The translations under genes and the position numbers were made by a program. Below, in pieces: positions 54,512-64,000 of a DNA stretch of 64,000 bases; the stretch's first letter is position 1, and each line of letters opens with the position of its first letter. Origin of the DNA: Syngnathus acus (taxonomy: Eukaryota; Chordata; Actinopteri; Syngnathiformes; Syngnathidae); NCBI RefSeq assembly GCF_901709675.1, contig NC_051101.1, positions 11,986,501 through 12,050,500 on the forward strand. The letters run 5' to 3'. The notes below the pieces were generated by a model. It was not told the origin of the DNA. It did no database searches and worked only from the letters and a program-made list of their open reading frames with translations.

Positions 54512-57397
54512 ATGTTTATAGTCATGTATAGCGCTGTTTTGCTAGCCGCCATTTTCCACACAACAACAACAACGACAGGTAACAAACGCATTCTCCCTTC
54601 TGGGCTTAAACCTTCTGTATTAGTTCCAACATTAATTCTACGTCTTCTCCCCACAAGAACGCAACAAGTGTGTCGCCAGAAGCTTCGGTCATGACTCGGT
54701 GGTATGTGAATGTAACTCCACGTACTGCGACACCTTGGGCATCGTTTCTCTTCCCCCGCCGGGTCACTACATCTCCTACCTGAGCAGCATGGCCGGAAGC
54801 CGGCTCGAGGACAGCCAAGGTCCAGTCCGACCCAACAAAACCGGTGCTGGTGAGTCTTATAAAATGTGGAAAAGTTACTTTTATCATGCTCATAAGACTC
54901 TTTATAATTTATTCTTGTACAACGCTTGGCAAACAGTATATGGAATCGTTACTTTAGGAGGATGTTCATTGAGTTATTTAATTTTATATAAGGAAATAAA
55001 AGTAGATCACAGACACTTCAAATGGAAAATTTCTGGCTTTCTGATATTAAAAGAAATCAAGGTTCTGTCTTATTACAGGCAGGTGGTGTGTTTATCATAC
55101 AATATGTCACATCTATCCCTCAGGCCTCAGACTTACTCTCCAACCTGAGAAGAAGTACCAGAAGATAAAAGGATTTGGTGGCGCGATGACCGACGCAGCA
55201 GCACTAAACATCCTGTCGCTCTCCGCTGGAGCGCAAGACCAACTGCTGAGACAGTACTTCTCCGAGGAAGGTAGATAACTCTTTATAAGGTATGCTAAGA
55301 TTTGGTTGACATAGTCAGAGAGGTATTTATTCCTCTAAGAATGTGTGTCAATATGTACAAATAAAGCAATGTGTCAATATTTTGCATTTGCCAGGTATTG
55401 GTTACACTGTGGTGCGTGTGCCCATGGCCAGCTGTGACTTCTCCACTCGTCTGTACACATACGCTGACACGCGGGATGACTACAGCCTGCATAGTTTCAA
55501 TCTGGCTCCTGAAGATGTACACATGAAGGTTGGGGAACATACACAAAAAGATTATTGCCAAATGCACTTAAATGCTAGTGTTGCTATTGTTAGCTTCTGC
55601 ACTCAACCGCATCTAAGCTATGAGGGTGTGCACACTTATGCAAAGTTGTTAAGTTTTGTTGTTGCGTTGTTGTTAGATTCCTCTGCTGCTCAGAGCCCAG
55701 GCCATGGCTCCTCAACCTTTGTCCCTGCTGGCCAGTGCCTGGAGCGCCCCCGCCTGGATGAAGACAAACGATGCGCTCATAGGAAAAGGCTCCTTGAAGG
55801 GAAAACCTGGTGGAAAGGACCATCAAAGTTGGGCTCAGTACTACATAAGGTAATTCTTCATGCACATCAAATGTTTTTATGAAAGCTTCTATTGTATTGT
55901 AATAGTTCCTCTTCGTCCCTCTCAGATTCCTTGAGGAATACGCCAAGTATAATTTGACATTTTGGGCCGTGACCACAGGGAACGAACCAACTGCGGGACG
56001 ACTAACCAACTACAGGTGTCCTCTTTCTTGAAGGATATGAAAGTTCGAACAAATTTAGAGACATCATGTTTTGTCTCCCTGCAGTTTCCAGGCGCTGGGC
56101 TTCACTCCCGAGGAGCAGAGGGACTGGGTGGCGTTGGACCTGGGCCCAGCCCTTCACGCTTCGTCTTTCCCGCACACTCACGTGCTCATTCTGGACGACA
56201 ACCGCCTGCTGCTGCCTCGGTGGGCCAAAGTGGTGAGTGCGCCATGGTGGACACTTTTTTTTTTTTCTTTCAGTCAATATGTTTAGGACCATCACGGCAA
56301 AATATATTTATGATGCCGTGACCACCACCAGGTGCTTAGTGACATCCACGCAGGTCGCTACATCCACGGGGTGGCGGTGCATTGGTACATGGACTTATTG
56401 ATCCCCGCCGGGCCCACCCTGGTAACCACCCACCAGATGTTCCCCGAGTATTACCTGTTTGGCACCGAAGCCTGCGCAGGCTGGAAACCGGCGGACCGGG
56501 GGGTGAAATTGGGCAGCTGGCAGAGAGCCGAAAAATACGCGCATGACATCTTAGAGGTAGGAAGGCGGATGTGAGTCAGAAAGCCCGTAGGCTGTCAACA
56601 CAAGCCGGGACAAGTTGTTTTTAATTTTTTGTGCTTTTATATTCAGGATTTAAATCATTATGTGACGGGCTGGACCGACTGGAATCTAGCGCTGGATCAG
56701 ACCGGGGGGCCCAACTGGGTGAAGAATTTTGTAGACAGCCCTGTCATAGTTGACGCTAAGCGTGATGTCTTCTACAAGCAACCGACATTTTACAGCTTGG
56801 CACATTCAGGTACTAAGGCAAAATTTGATTTATAGATTTTTTTAGACTATAGTGAAATTCTCATTGATTGATTTATTTAATTTGTTTGTTTTAATTTTTT
56901 TTAATCCGTGTATAGTAAATTCCTGAGTAAGGACTCCCAGAGAGTCGGCGTGTCCGCCAGCGGGGAAACGGACCTCGAATTCTCTGCCTTCATCCGACCA
57001 GACGGCTTAGTGGTGCTCATCGTCCTCAACAGGTTGTATGATCGCCTGAATCTTTGCACTTCAGCATTTAATCTTCAAATGTAACACAAAGAAAACCACA
57101 CGTTGTGTATTTAAAATAACCACCTAGCTTCGCTGATGTTTAGCTCAATGCTAATAAATAATATATAACGACAGAGACAACTTGGAAGTCACCAAGTGTC
57201 ACGGAACGGTTTGTGTTCAACTTTAGAGGTTCCACTTTTGAGTGTGACTTGACTTTAATGAACCGTGTGTGTTGTTTAGGTCATCATCAAAGATCCAGTT
57301 TGAGGTGTGGGACCCAGCGGTGGGCTACATCCCCTCCACAGCACCGCCTCGTTCCTTACTCACACTTGCTTGGTACACACTGGGAATAAATGTGTAA
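54512..57397 (+). CDS. gba1: Lysosomal glucosylceramidase (GBA1), one-base frameshift near 3' end
   Basis: GBA1 hydrolyses glucosylceramide in lysosomes (GH30). Exons are 54512-54578, 54658-54849, 55124-55270, 55395-55528, 55677-55849, 55926-56015, 56085-56232, 56332-56556, 56647-56809, 56916-57032 and 57280-57397. A signal peptide ([16 protein letters not shown]) precedes mature sequence with paired cysteines (CECNSTYC). The acid/base Glu is in TGNEPTAG (about 258) and the nucleophile in FGTEACAG (about 363), spaced 105 as in human. At the end of the ninth exon the family's LxHFSKF requires one more base: the sequence reads CATTCAG where CATTTCAG is expected. The total is 1574 coding bases instead of 1575, so the downstream exons ([13 protein letters not shown] onward) are out of frame. 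An assembly error or a real truncating indel are both possible. Otherwise the expected length is 524. Confidence 0.9.
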
Positions 57398-58699
57398 ACA
57401 GTTGTTGTTCACATGAAGGTAAGCCTTTAACTTGGCAGAACAGAACCGCTCTCTTTTTTCAGAACTTTTAATGTTCGCTCACATTTCTTGCACACTGAGA
57501 AGACCAAAAAACGGGTTTTACAAGAATAACACTGAAGTACGATAAAGACGTAATGTTGCATGATCAATATTTTAGTATGATTTTATCTTTTAAATGATAA
57601 AATGTTGTGATGTGAGAATAATTTTATATGCTTGAAAACAATTGCCTTAACTCTTAAGTAATTTTTTTTTTAGGCAATTTTAACATGATTGCCAAACTGG
57701 TTACTAATTTAGTGAATTTGCTCCAAGGATTTCTTTGACAAGCAAATCATTTTTTTGCACTCAGGACTAATTACATTTTTAACAGTGTTTCCGCTTTTGA
57801 CATGCTCATTTTCAACAACATGTATTTCTATTTAATTGTAAATAAATTTAAAAAATCAGTCTTTGACTTGGAAAGAGACAAAAAGAGAAGGGATGTTTTT
57901 TTTAGTCACTTTATTAATACATGATAGACATTTTTCATTTATATAATATACAGTTTGTTACCCATGTGTGCCATTCACATTTGCGCCTGTTGTTTTTCTT
58001 TGCAAACCTTTTAGGTTTGTGGACTACAATTATTTACATAAAAAAAAACAAGTTGTAAAAATGTGGTCATACGCAGAGGACTAAAATGAGCGGGATGACA
58101 TCAGACTATAATCTGATGTACAGCATCAGAAATAGGTGGAATTGAAGAAGAAAAAAAAGGGACGAGCGATGATGGTTTTGTTGGTGTGAGAGTTTTAAGC
58201 TGCAATTTCCCATTTAAGAATACTTAAAACAAAACGATAAACCAAAGAAATACGCTCGTGGACCGTCAAACAATAAATACAGAATGTTTACAGCAATGTG
58301 GCGACTTTTCAGATACAAAAGCCGACTTTTGTCCCAAATTGTGTTTAAGGTGGGGGGGAGTGGGTAAACATGGATGGGCTTCGTCTGAAACGGAAAAGAG
58401 ACCTTAAAGGGGACTTAGTATGAAAACTGACCAGCTAATTGCTTGTATACAAATGTCTTTAAGGTATTTGAAACAGACCTCCCAAAAGTATCCTGGACTT
58501 TTAACTGAAGCAAGAATTTGCCCAAATGTATCATGATGTCTCCTTTAAGATCTGTGTGTGTACATGGTTCAGGGGAAAAGATATTAACCAGAAAATTACC
58601 AAAAAAAAAGTGATTAAGACGGCAACGGAGGTGAAGGGGAGCGAGAAGCGGCTCCCAGGCGAGTTCTTCTTTTTTTTTTTTTTTTCCCCCCGTCCAGCT
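57398..58699. other. Convergent 3' UTRs of gba1 and rnf115
   Basis: The region is A+T rich and without coding potential. The gba1 stop codon overlaps an AATAAA (57386-57391 just before it), and more plus-strand AATAAA occurs near 57840. A minus-strand AATAAA (57915-57910) fits the end of rnf115 mRNA, giving tail-to-tail genes with closely abutting ends. Confidence 0.6.
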
Positions 58700-61600
58700 T
58701 CAGAAGGACCATCTCTCCTGTGTGCGGGGGTCCATGGAGAGCGAGGGGGGCTCTGACGGGGGCTGACTGCTGCTGTCTTCGCCGTTCAAACTCTTCCGAC
58801 AAACCGGACACGTGTCGTGCTGTGGATTGCCGACAGTTTTAAAAGCCGATTGTCTTGTGACTTGTTTGTTGTGATTTGTTTGTTGTGACTCACCATCTCC
58901 AGCCAGGGTACGATACAGGCTGAATGGAAGAAGTGGTTGCAGGGGAGCTGTCTGACGGGCTCGCCCACCTCAAAGTCTTCTTTGCACACTGGACATTCCA
59001 TACAACAGTCTGCGCACACAAGTTTAAAGCTCATTTCATTACTTTGGAGTGGACATGATCAATTAGTCAATCCATGATGGAAGTGATGGTAGATCAATCT
59101 TGAAGCTCTGAACGCTCAGTTATTTTCTTGTGGTCATTCAGGATTTATATTTGGATACCCCTGATGGCATCCGAAGATCGGATGCTGACCGACGAGTGAG
59201 GTGTCGGGGGCTTTAAATTTATATTGGAGATTTTCAAGGTGAGCAACAAATCTTCTACTCGTGTTGTAATAATTTCCACAGATTTTGTGAATTGCGACTT
59301 TTAAGGACCCCCTGTGCTTTATAACATAAGAAATAATGTGCAAGTCTAACCTGCTTGTTCCTGAGAAATATTCACAAAGGGTAGAGAAGAGATCCTCTCT
59401 TTCTCGGCTGGAGGAGGCCCTGTGTTCTCCAGCTGACCGAGTAACTGCACAGACACACAAAATGATTAGCATTAAGGATAATAAAAACAAATTCTCAGGT
59501 ATGGCATGATTTGCTATACTTGTGTTATTACAGCATCCAGGCCTCCCTGTCCCCAGGCGTAGTCTCCCGGATTGGAATGCAGCATGCCTGTCCTGGAGAG
59601 CCACAAAGACCATTTGTTGACAGTCACATCGTCATACCAAATGACATCCGGACAGCGCTCGAAGGTAGTAGCGTCTCACCATGACAACGGCGGCGTGCCC
59701 GAGACTCCCGAGTTGGCGAAAAGACCGGCAAGGAACTGTTGTACAATCCTGATGGACACACGTCGACGGTTTAATGCGCATATTTGAAATTTGTATTCAG
59801 GTGATGTCAACCTACCCTTCGACAGCGGGCGAGCGGTCGGGCCTGCTGCTGACTCTGGACCGATGCCTCCTCTGGGTGTGTAGGCGCGGGGGTCGTGCCG
59901 GGCCCCAGTGGTCGCCGGCGCCTAGCGAACCCGCCATGGGCCCCCCGAGGCCAGCGGGGACCGAGCCCCCGATGGGTCCGCTTGCGAAACCCCCGAAGTC
60001 GCCAAGCCCGGCCAGGCGCCCGCCGGGGAGCCGTGGTTCCGAGTCGGGGTTGTCGCCGTCGATGGAAAAGGGCCGCTCCATTAACAGCAGGTGCCAAAGC
60101 TGCGAGGGTGACGACAAAACAACACGGGAGGTTAGTTGCTATCTAAATATCATAAATATAGATCACCTGGATTGAATATAAATGGTCTGCAGAGTCGAGA
60201 TGTTTTTTTTTCCTTTTTCAACCACTCGTAATCGAATCGTTTCAATTATTCGATTGTTTCGGTCACAGGCTGTCACTCAGTTAAGACAAGTACCTCTGCA
60301 AACTGATTGGTTGTGTCATCTAGTCCGTTGGCGTCTCCCTCTAAGAGGCTGCTGGAATTACAGACAAAAAAAAATGACAGCTCATCACGAGATGTAACCC
60401 ATCGAATGAGTCACGGCTCTTACCTGGAATCTTCCGTCACTTCCTCGATGAAGCCCGACTCGCAGCGAGGACAGATATACTCCTTGAAAAGGTTAGAGTG
60501 CATAGTTTTAAGATTTATGACAGAATGATAAAATTATACACAATTTCTTTTCGGCCTGTTAAAATTTCTTCTGATTGATGATTTCAGAATGTGTCCCAGG
60601 AAGACGTCTGACGTGCATACAGATGGACTTGTACTGTGTTTGTGTGTTACATTTCCGCCATAATGTTGATGCCAGTGCGAGTCAGGTGACTTCTGCCTAT
60701 CAGGAGCGGATGAGTTCTTTTTAATCTACAAATGATTTAGCCTCTCAAATTAAATGCTGCCTTGGGGCATGCATGTTCGCCCGCACTTGTTTTAAAATAT
60801 GATCCACACATTTATATATATATATTTTTTTTTACATGATATTTTCTTGACTGTTTTCAGTTTCATCTAAAGTAACCCAAGAGGTTGAGCTGGTCTGCCA
60901 CACCTAACGTGTTCGACACTATGACAGACTGATTTTTTCTTTTTCTTTGTGAGCTCAGCAGTCAGAGATGGTTGGGGTGTCCTCCTCGTAAGTCATCTAC
61001 GCTATTATTGAACAATGACACGGAGACGTGGATGTCACTTGGCTTGGAAAAGCCACAGGTTCCAGCAGTGTCCACGTGAGACAAGCAGGCTGGAATTAAC
61101 CTCACAACTGCTCAGTCAGGTCAGAAGATTACATTTCGTGTGGCTATAATATATTTAGATCACACAGTAAAGACTCTTAAGTCGGACTTTATTTCTGCTC
61201 TGCTTTTACCGCCAATTCGAATGGCAGAAAGAGGATCTAAATTATGAAAATATAAAATCCACTTCTTTTTTGCTCCACATTTATAAGCCTCTTTCCTCCC
61301 ACCAGGTGTAAGCGGAGTCCCCTAATACCTCAGCAGCAGTCAAATAAAATCATTATGCAAAATGTAGGCGGTGGCAGCCGCTTCTGGTTGAGCAACAACG
61401 CAAGGATACAGGTGTCATCATCTTCTTTTCGCCTTTGGGGCAAAGTCCAAGGTGCGCAAAGTGCTTTGCTACACACAAATTTCGTCCGCAGCCCGGCAAA
61501 TCTATTCATCATGATTTGTCTTTGTCATAAATTGTCTTTTCATTGTGTTGTCCGCATTCATCTGTTTTTTTCTGACACGTAAACGTTCTTGAATCTAAAA

Positions 61601-62614
61601 CTGAATTATGGCTGGGTGATTAATCAATTAATTAGCATTTGTTTGTCAGCATAGATGTACTTTTAGCGGCATTCCATATTGTTTGGATCTAATTTTAAAA
61701 TAGGAATGTCAATTTGAGATCAGAGAAAATTTACTATAATGAATGAATAAAATATAATTGCTAATTGTGTCAGTGGTGGCGAGAAACCTTTTTATTAAGG
61801 GACATTTTGGTTTACTTACAGTAAAGCCAGTGTTTCGAGTTTTTTTCCACCAAGTCCAACTAAGACACAAACTGCATTTGAATGTTTCAATTTAAATATA
61901 TTACACATTAAATGCAACTGTAATGATCGGAGGAATACAAATGAACTTTGGCAGTGCTTCGAAGTTCGGAGCTTTTCTCTTGGAGTTTTTTTTCTTTGTT
62001 TGTGGAAATTGTGATGCAAAGCTCGAGTCGGCATTCCGTGTCCAACATGCTACCACTCCATTCCAAATTGAAACTAAAAGTATTTATGAACGCAAAATCC
62101 CCCTGCTTGGAAATAAACGGGGACTTTTGATCAGACTATTAGGGTGAGGTGAAACTGTCCGTGAAGGAAATTCAAATACTATTTTATACGTCCTTATTCT
62201 GCTCAGTATTGTGTATTTTAATGCAACACACAACAACCAGAGCAGACAAGCCGAGGCTCGAGGCTAACTCTTTGGACATGAATGTCTTCCACGAGCATTA
62301 CAAATAAAATATGAGTCCCATTTGCAACGTGCATTAATGGACACATAGATTTGCATTTGTTACCGGTGTATTTTGCACGTTTATAACTAACAACAAACGC
62401 CGCTGACTGCTCGGAGGCTAACTAGCTTTTTTGCTAAGGAAGGCAAGCGGAGCACACGGTAATCGGCATAGACGCCAACTTGTCAACTGAGAAAATACGA
62501 CGACATAAAGCCGAGAGTGAAAAACAAAGGTCTTACCGGTAGTTTGGGGTTTACTTCTCCCTTACAACAGTGACAAAAAAACCGATGCGGGGGAACAGCC
62601 GCAGCCTCCGCCAT
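58700..62614 (-). CDS. rnf115: E3 ubiquitin ligase RNF115 (Rabring7/BCA2)
   Basis: RNF115 is a RING-H2 E3 ligase that interacts with Rab7 and acts in endosomal sorting and receptor turnover. Nine minus-strand coding exons (62614-62537, 60482-60424, 60351-60294, 60099-59816, 59748-59680, 59592-59520, 59444-59351, 59009-58894, 58819-58700) join in phase to 316 residues; human has 304. The N-terminal zinc finger ([29 protein letters not shown]) matches RNF115/RNF126. The middle has a Gly-rich insert, then [16 protein letters not shown] and [14 protein letters not shown], which match RNF115 better than RNF126. The RING-H2 is CPVC (244-247), [13 protein letters not shown] (281-284). The start codon lies inside a YY1-type AAGATGGCGG. 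The 2.05 kb first intron (60483-62536) holds no other recognisable gene. Confidence 0.94.
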
Positions 62615-63176
62615 CTTCCCCAAGCGAGCACACAAACAGTGACGTCGGTCCTCCACCAAGTCACTACGAGGGCCCGCCTCCTTCCCATCATGCACCTCGC
62701 CGCAGACCATCCAATCACAGAAAGGTACTCGTCTGTTGACAAACAGAGACCTGCGTGTGTCTCCCGAATGTTTCGGTGTCTTTTTCTAGCAGCCAAGTGA
62801 TGTTTTCCAAAACGGGAAACGCTGTAATGTCATTAAAGAAATACGAGAAAAACTTTTATTTCTCAATAGAGATTATTTCCAGTTTTGAATGTGTATAAAT
62901 CCATGTTGTTTTCACATTGTGCTGACTATTTGCCCCCACTAGCTTAACCTCTTCAGGCACGCAGCTTCAAGGGCGTGTCGTACTATCCCGTGGTGGCAGC
63001 TGGCACTGAAAAACTTCCGGTATCTTCAGCTAGCACAGGAAGTGCCATGACGACAAGCCGCCACAACAAAATGCGCTAGCCATTTCTTGAGAGCAATATC
63101 GTGACTAGTGTTTTCATCTTTTTCCATCCGTATTTGATTTAAGACAACAGTCTAACGTTAGAGAGCGGCAGGAGTC
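62615..63176. promoter_or_regulatory. Divergent rnf115/lamtor2 upstream region
   Basis: About 560 bp separate the two start codons, arranged head to head. ETS-like CACAGGAAGTG (about 63034-63044) and CTTCCGG (about 63013) elements lie near the lamtor2 side. The rnf115 side carries the YY1-type element overlapping its ATG. A shared bidirectional promoter is inferred. Confidence 0.45.
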
Positions 63177-63957
63177 ATGTTACGACCGAAGGCTTTGACG
63201 CAGGTTCTGAGCCAAGCCAACACAAACGGAGTCCAAAGCACCCTGTGAGTACTGCTAGCCTAGCCTCTCCGGATGCTAACTTGTCAGCTGATTGGAAAAC
63301 TTTAGAGTGTCGAATACCGACTTATTAAACGATTGTTTTGGAATGCATCCACTAATAAAGGTCTTGCCATGATATCAAATGATTTTGAAAGGGTTGCCGA
63401 TGCCGCTAAATGCCACCCTTTTTAATATTTTATGGGTATATCTAGAATTGTAAGGCATTTTCTAGTCTTCATGAAATTTCCCAATAATTCATGCACAAAA
63501 TACGGAACCATGCACTTATTGTGGTAATTAGTTGCACGGCTTGTTACCATAAGTAATGTTATTGTGAGAAATCAAACATTATTATCTTGTGCAAGTTCCT
63601 TTATTTTTACATTTGCTTATTGGCTGTCAGATTGCTAAACAACGAAGGCTCTCTCCTGGCCTACTCTGGCTACGGGGACACGGACGCTCGGGTCACGGCT
63701 GCCATCGCCAGCAACATCTGGGCGGCCTATGACAAGAACGGCCACCAGGCCTTTAATGAGGACAAGCTCAAATTCATACTCATGGACTGCATGGTAAGCC
63801 ATGCGTTTCTCCTTGTCAGAAATATACAAGTGGGCCTCTCACCGACAACATGCGTTTGTCATCACAGGAGGGAAGAGTGGCCATCACGCGAGTGGCCAAC
63901 CTACTCCTATGCATGTACGCCAAAGAGACAGTGGGCTTCGGAATGCTCAAAGCCAAG
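63177..63957 (+). CDS. lamtor2: Ragulator subunit LAMTOR2 (partial, 3' exon outside window)
   Basis: LAMTOR2 (p14/ROBLD3) is a roadblock-fold subunit of the Ragulator complex that anchors Rag GTPases, mTORC1 and MEK1 at late endosomes and lysosomes. Three exons are present (63177-63244, 63631-63793, 63868-63957), joining in phase to 107 of the usual 125 residues. The sequence is nearly identical to the family: [58 protein letters not shown] and [12 protein letters not shown] donor (AAG|GTGAGG) follows 63957, so the last ~18 codons lie beyond the window. Confidence 0.96.
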
Positions 63958-64000
63958 GTGAGGCAACAACTTCCTCATCCTCGTCGATTTATTGCTCATG

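Noticed and set aside
57386-57391. AATAAA overlapping the last gba1 codons as the poly(A) signal
   Set aside because: It lies before the stop codon; cleavage there would leave almost no 3' UTR. Downstream signals near 57840 are more likely.

Overview
The window is vertebrate nuclear DNA, almost certainly from a ray-finned (teleost, probably percomorph) fish with a compact genome. It holds ten protein-coding genes with short, canonical GT-AG introns, single AATAAA signals, and the gene content of human 1q21-q22. I rebuilt the exons by hand. In nine genes the splice phases close into one open frame. The exception is the glucocerebrosidase gene, which is one base short.

Layout. 1-7303 has no recognisable gene; it contains a ~3.9 kb foldback element (about 1042-4913) with ~1 kb inverted arms around a ~235 bp tandem array. 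Next come rps27 (-, 7304-8999) and rab13 (+, 9775-11591), divergent from a shared upstream region, then entrep3/fam189b (+, 13649-17543), fdps (+, 19154-21485) and rusc1 (+, 23371-31436). An ash1l-like gene follows (-, 35877-45984), then a gene-poor stretch (46540-51360), dap3 (+, 51696-54052), gba1 (+, 54512-57397), rnf115 (-, 58700-62614) and the first three coding exons of lamtor2 (+, 63177-63957, running off the window).

The most unusual object is the ash1l-like gene. Its twelve coding exons join in perfect phase into a 1730-residue protein that keeps the N-terminus, the giant AT-hook exon, the FxLP-type MRG15-docking segment and the extreme C-terminus. The AWS/SET/post-SET catalytic block and the bromodomain/PHD/BAH block are both absent, and the introns where they should lie are too short and hold no trace of them. 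It looks like a catalytically dead, still protein-coding ASH1L, possibly a genome-duplication paralogue.

The genes do not form a single pathway. Several touch endolysosomal and membrane biology (rab13, entrep3, rusc1, gba1, rnf115, lamtor2), two are ribosomal (rps27 cytosolic, dap3 mitochondrial), and fdps feeds isoprenoids to sterols and to prenylated proteins such as Rab13. Perfect CLEAR-type E-boxes (GTCACGTGAC) occur upstream of gba1, rusc1 and rps27/rab13. The fdps upstream region shows an NF-Y/SRE-like arrangement. All functional statements are by homology; nothing could be aligned or searched here.
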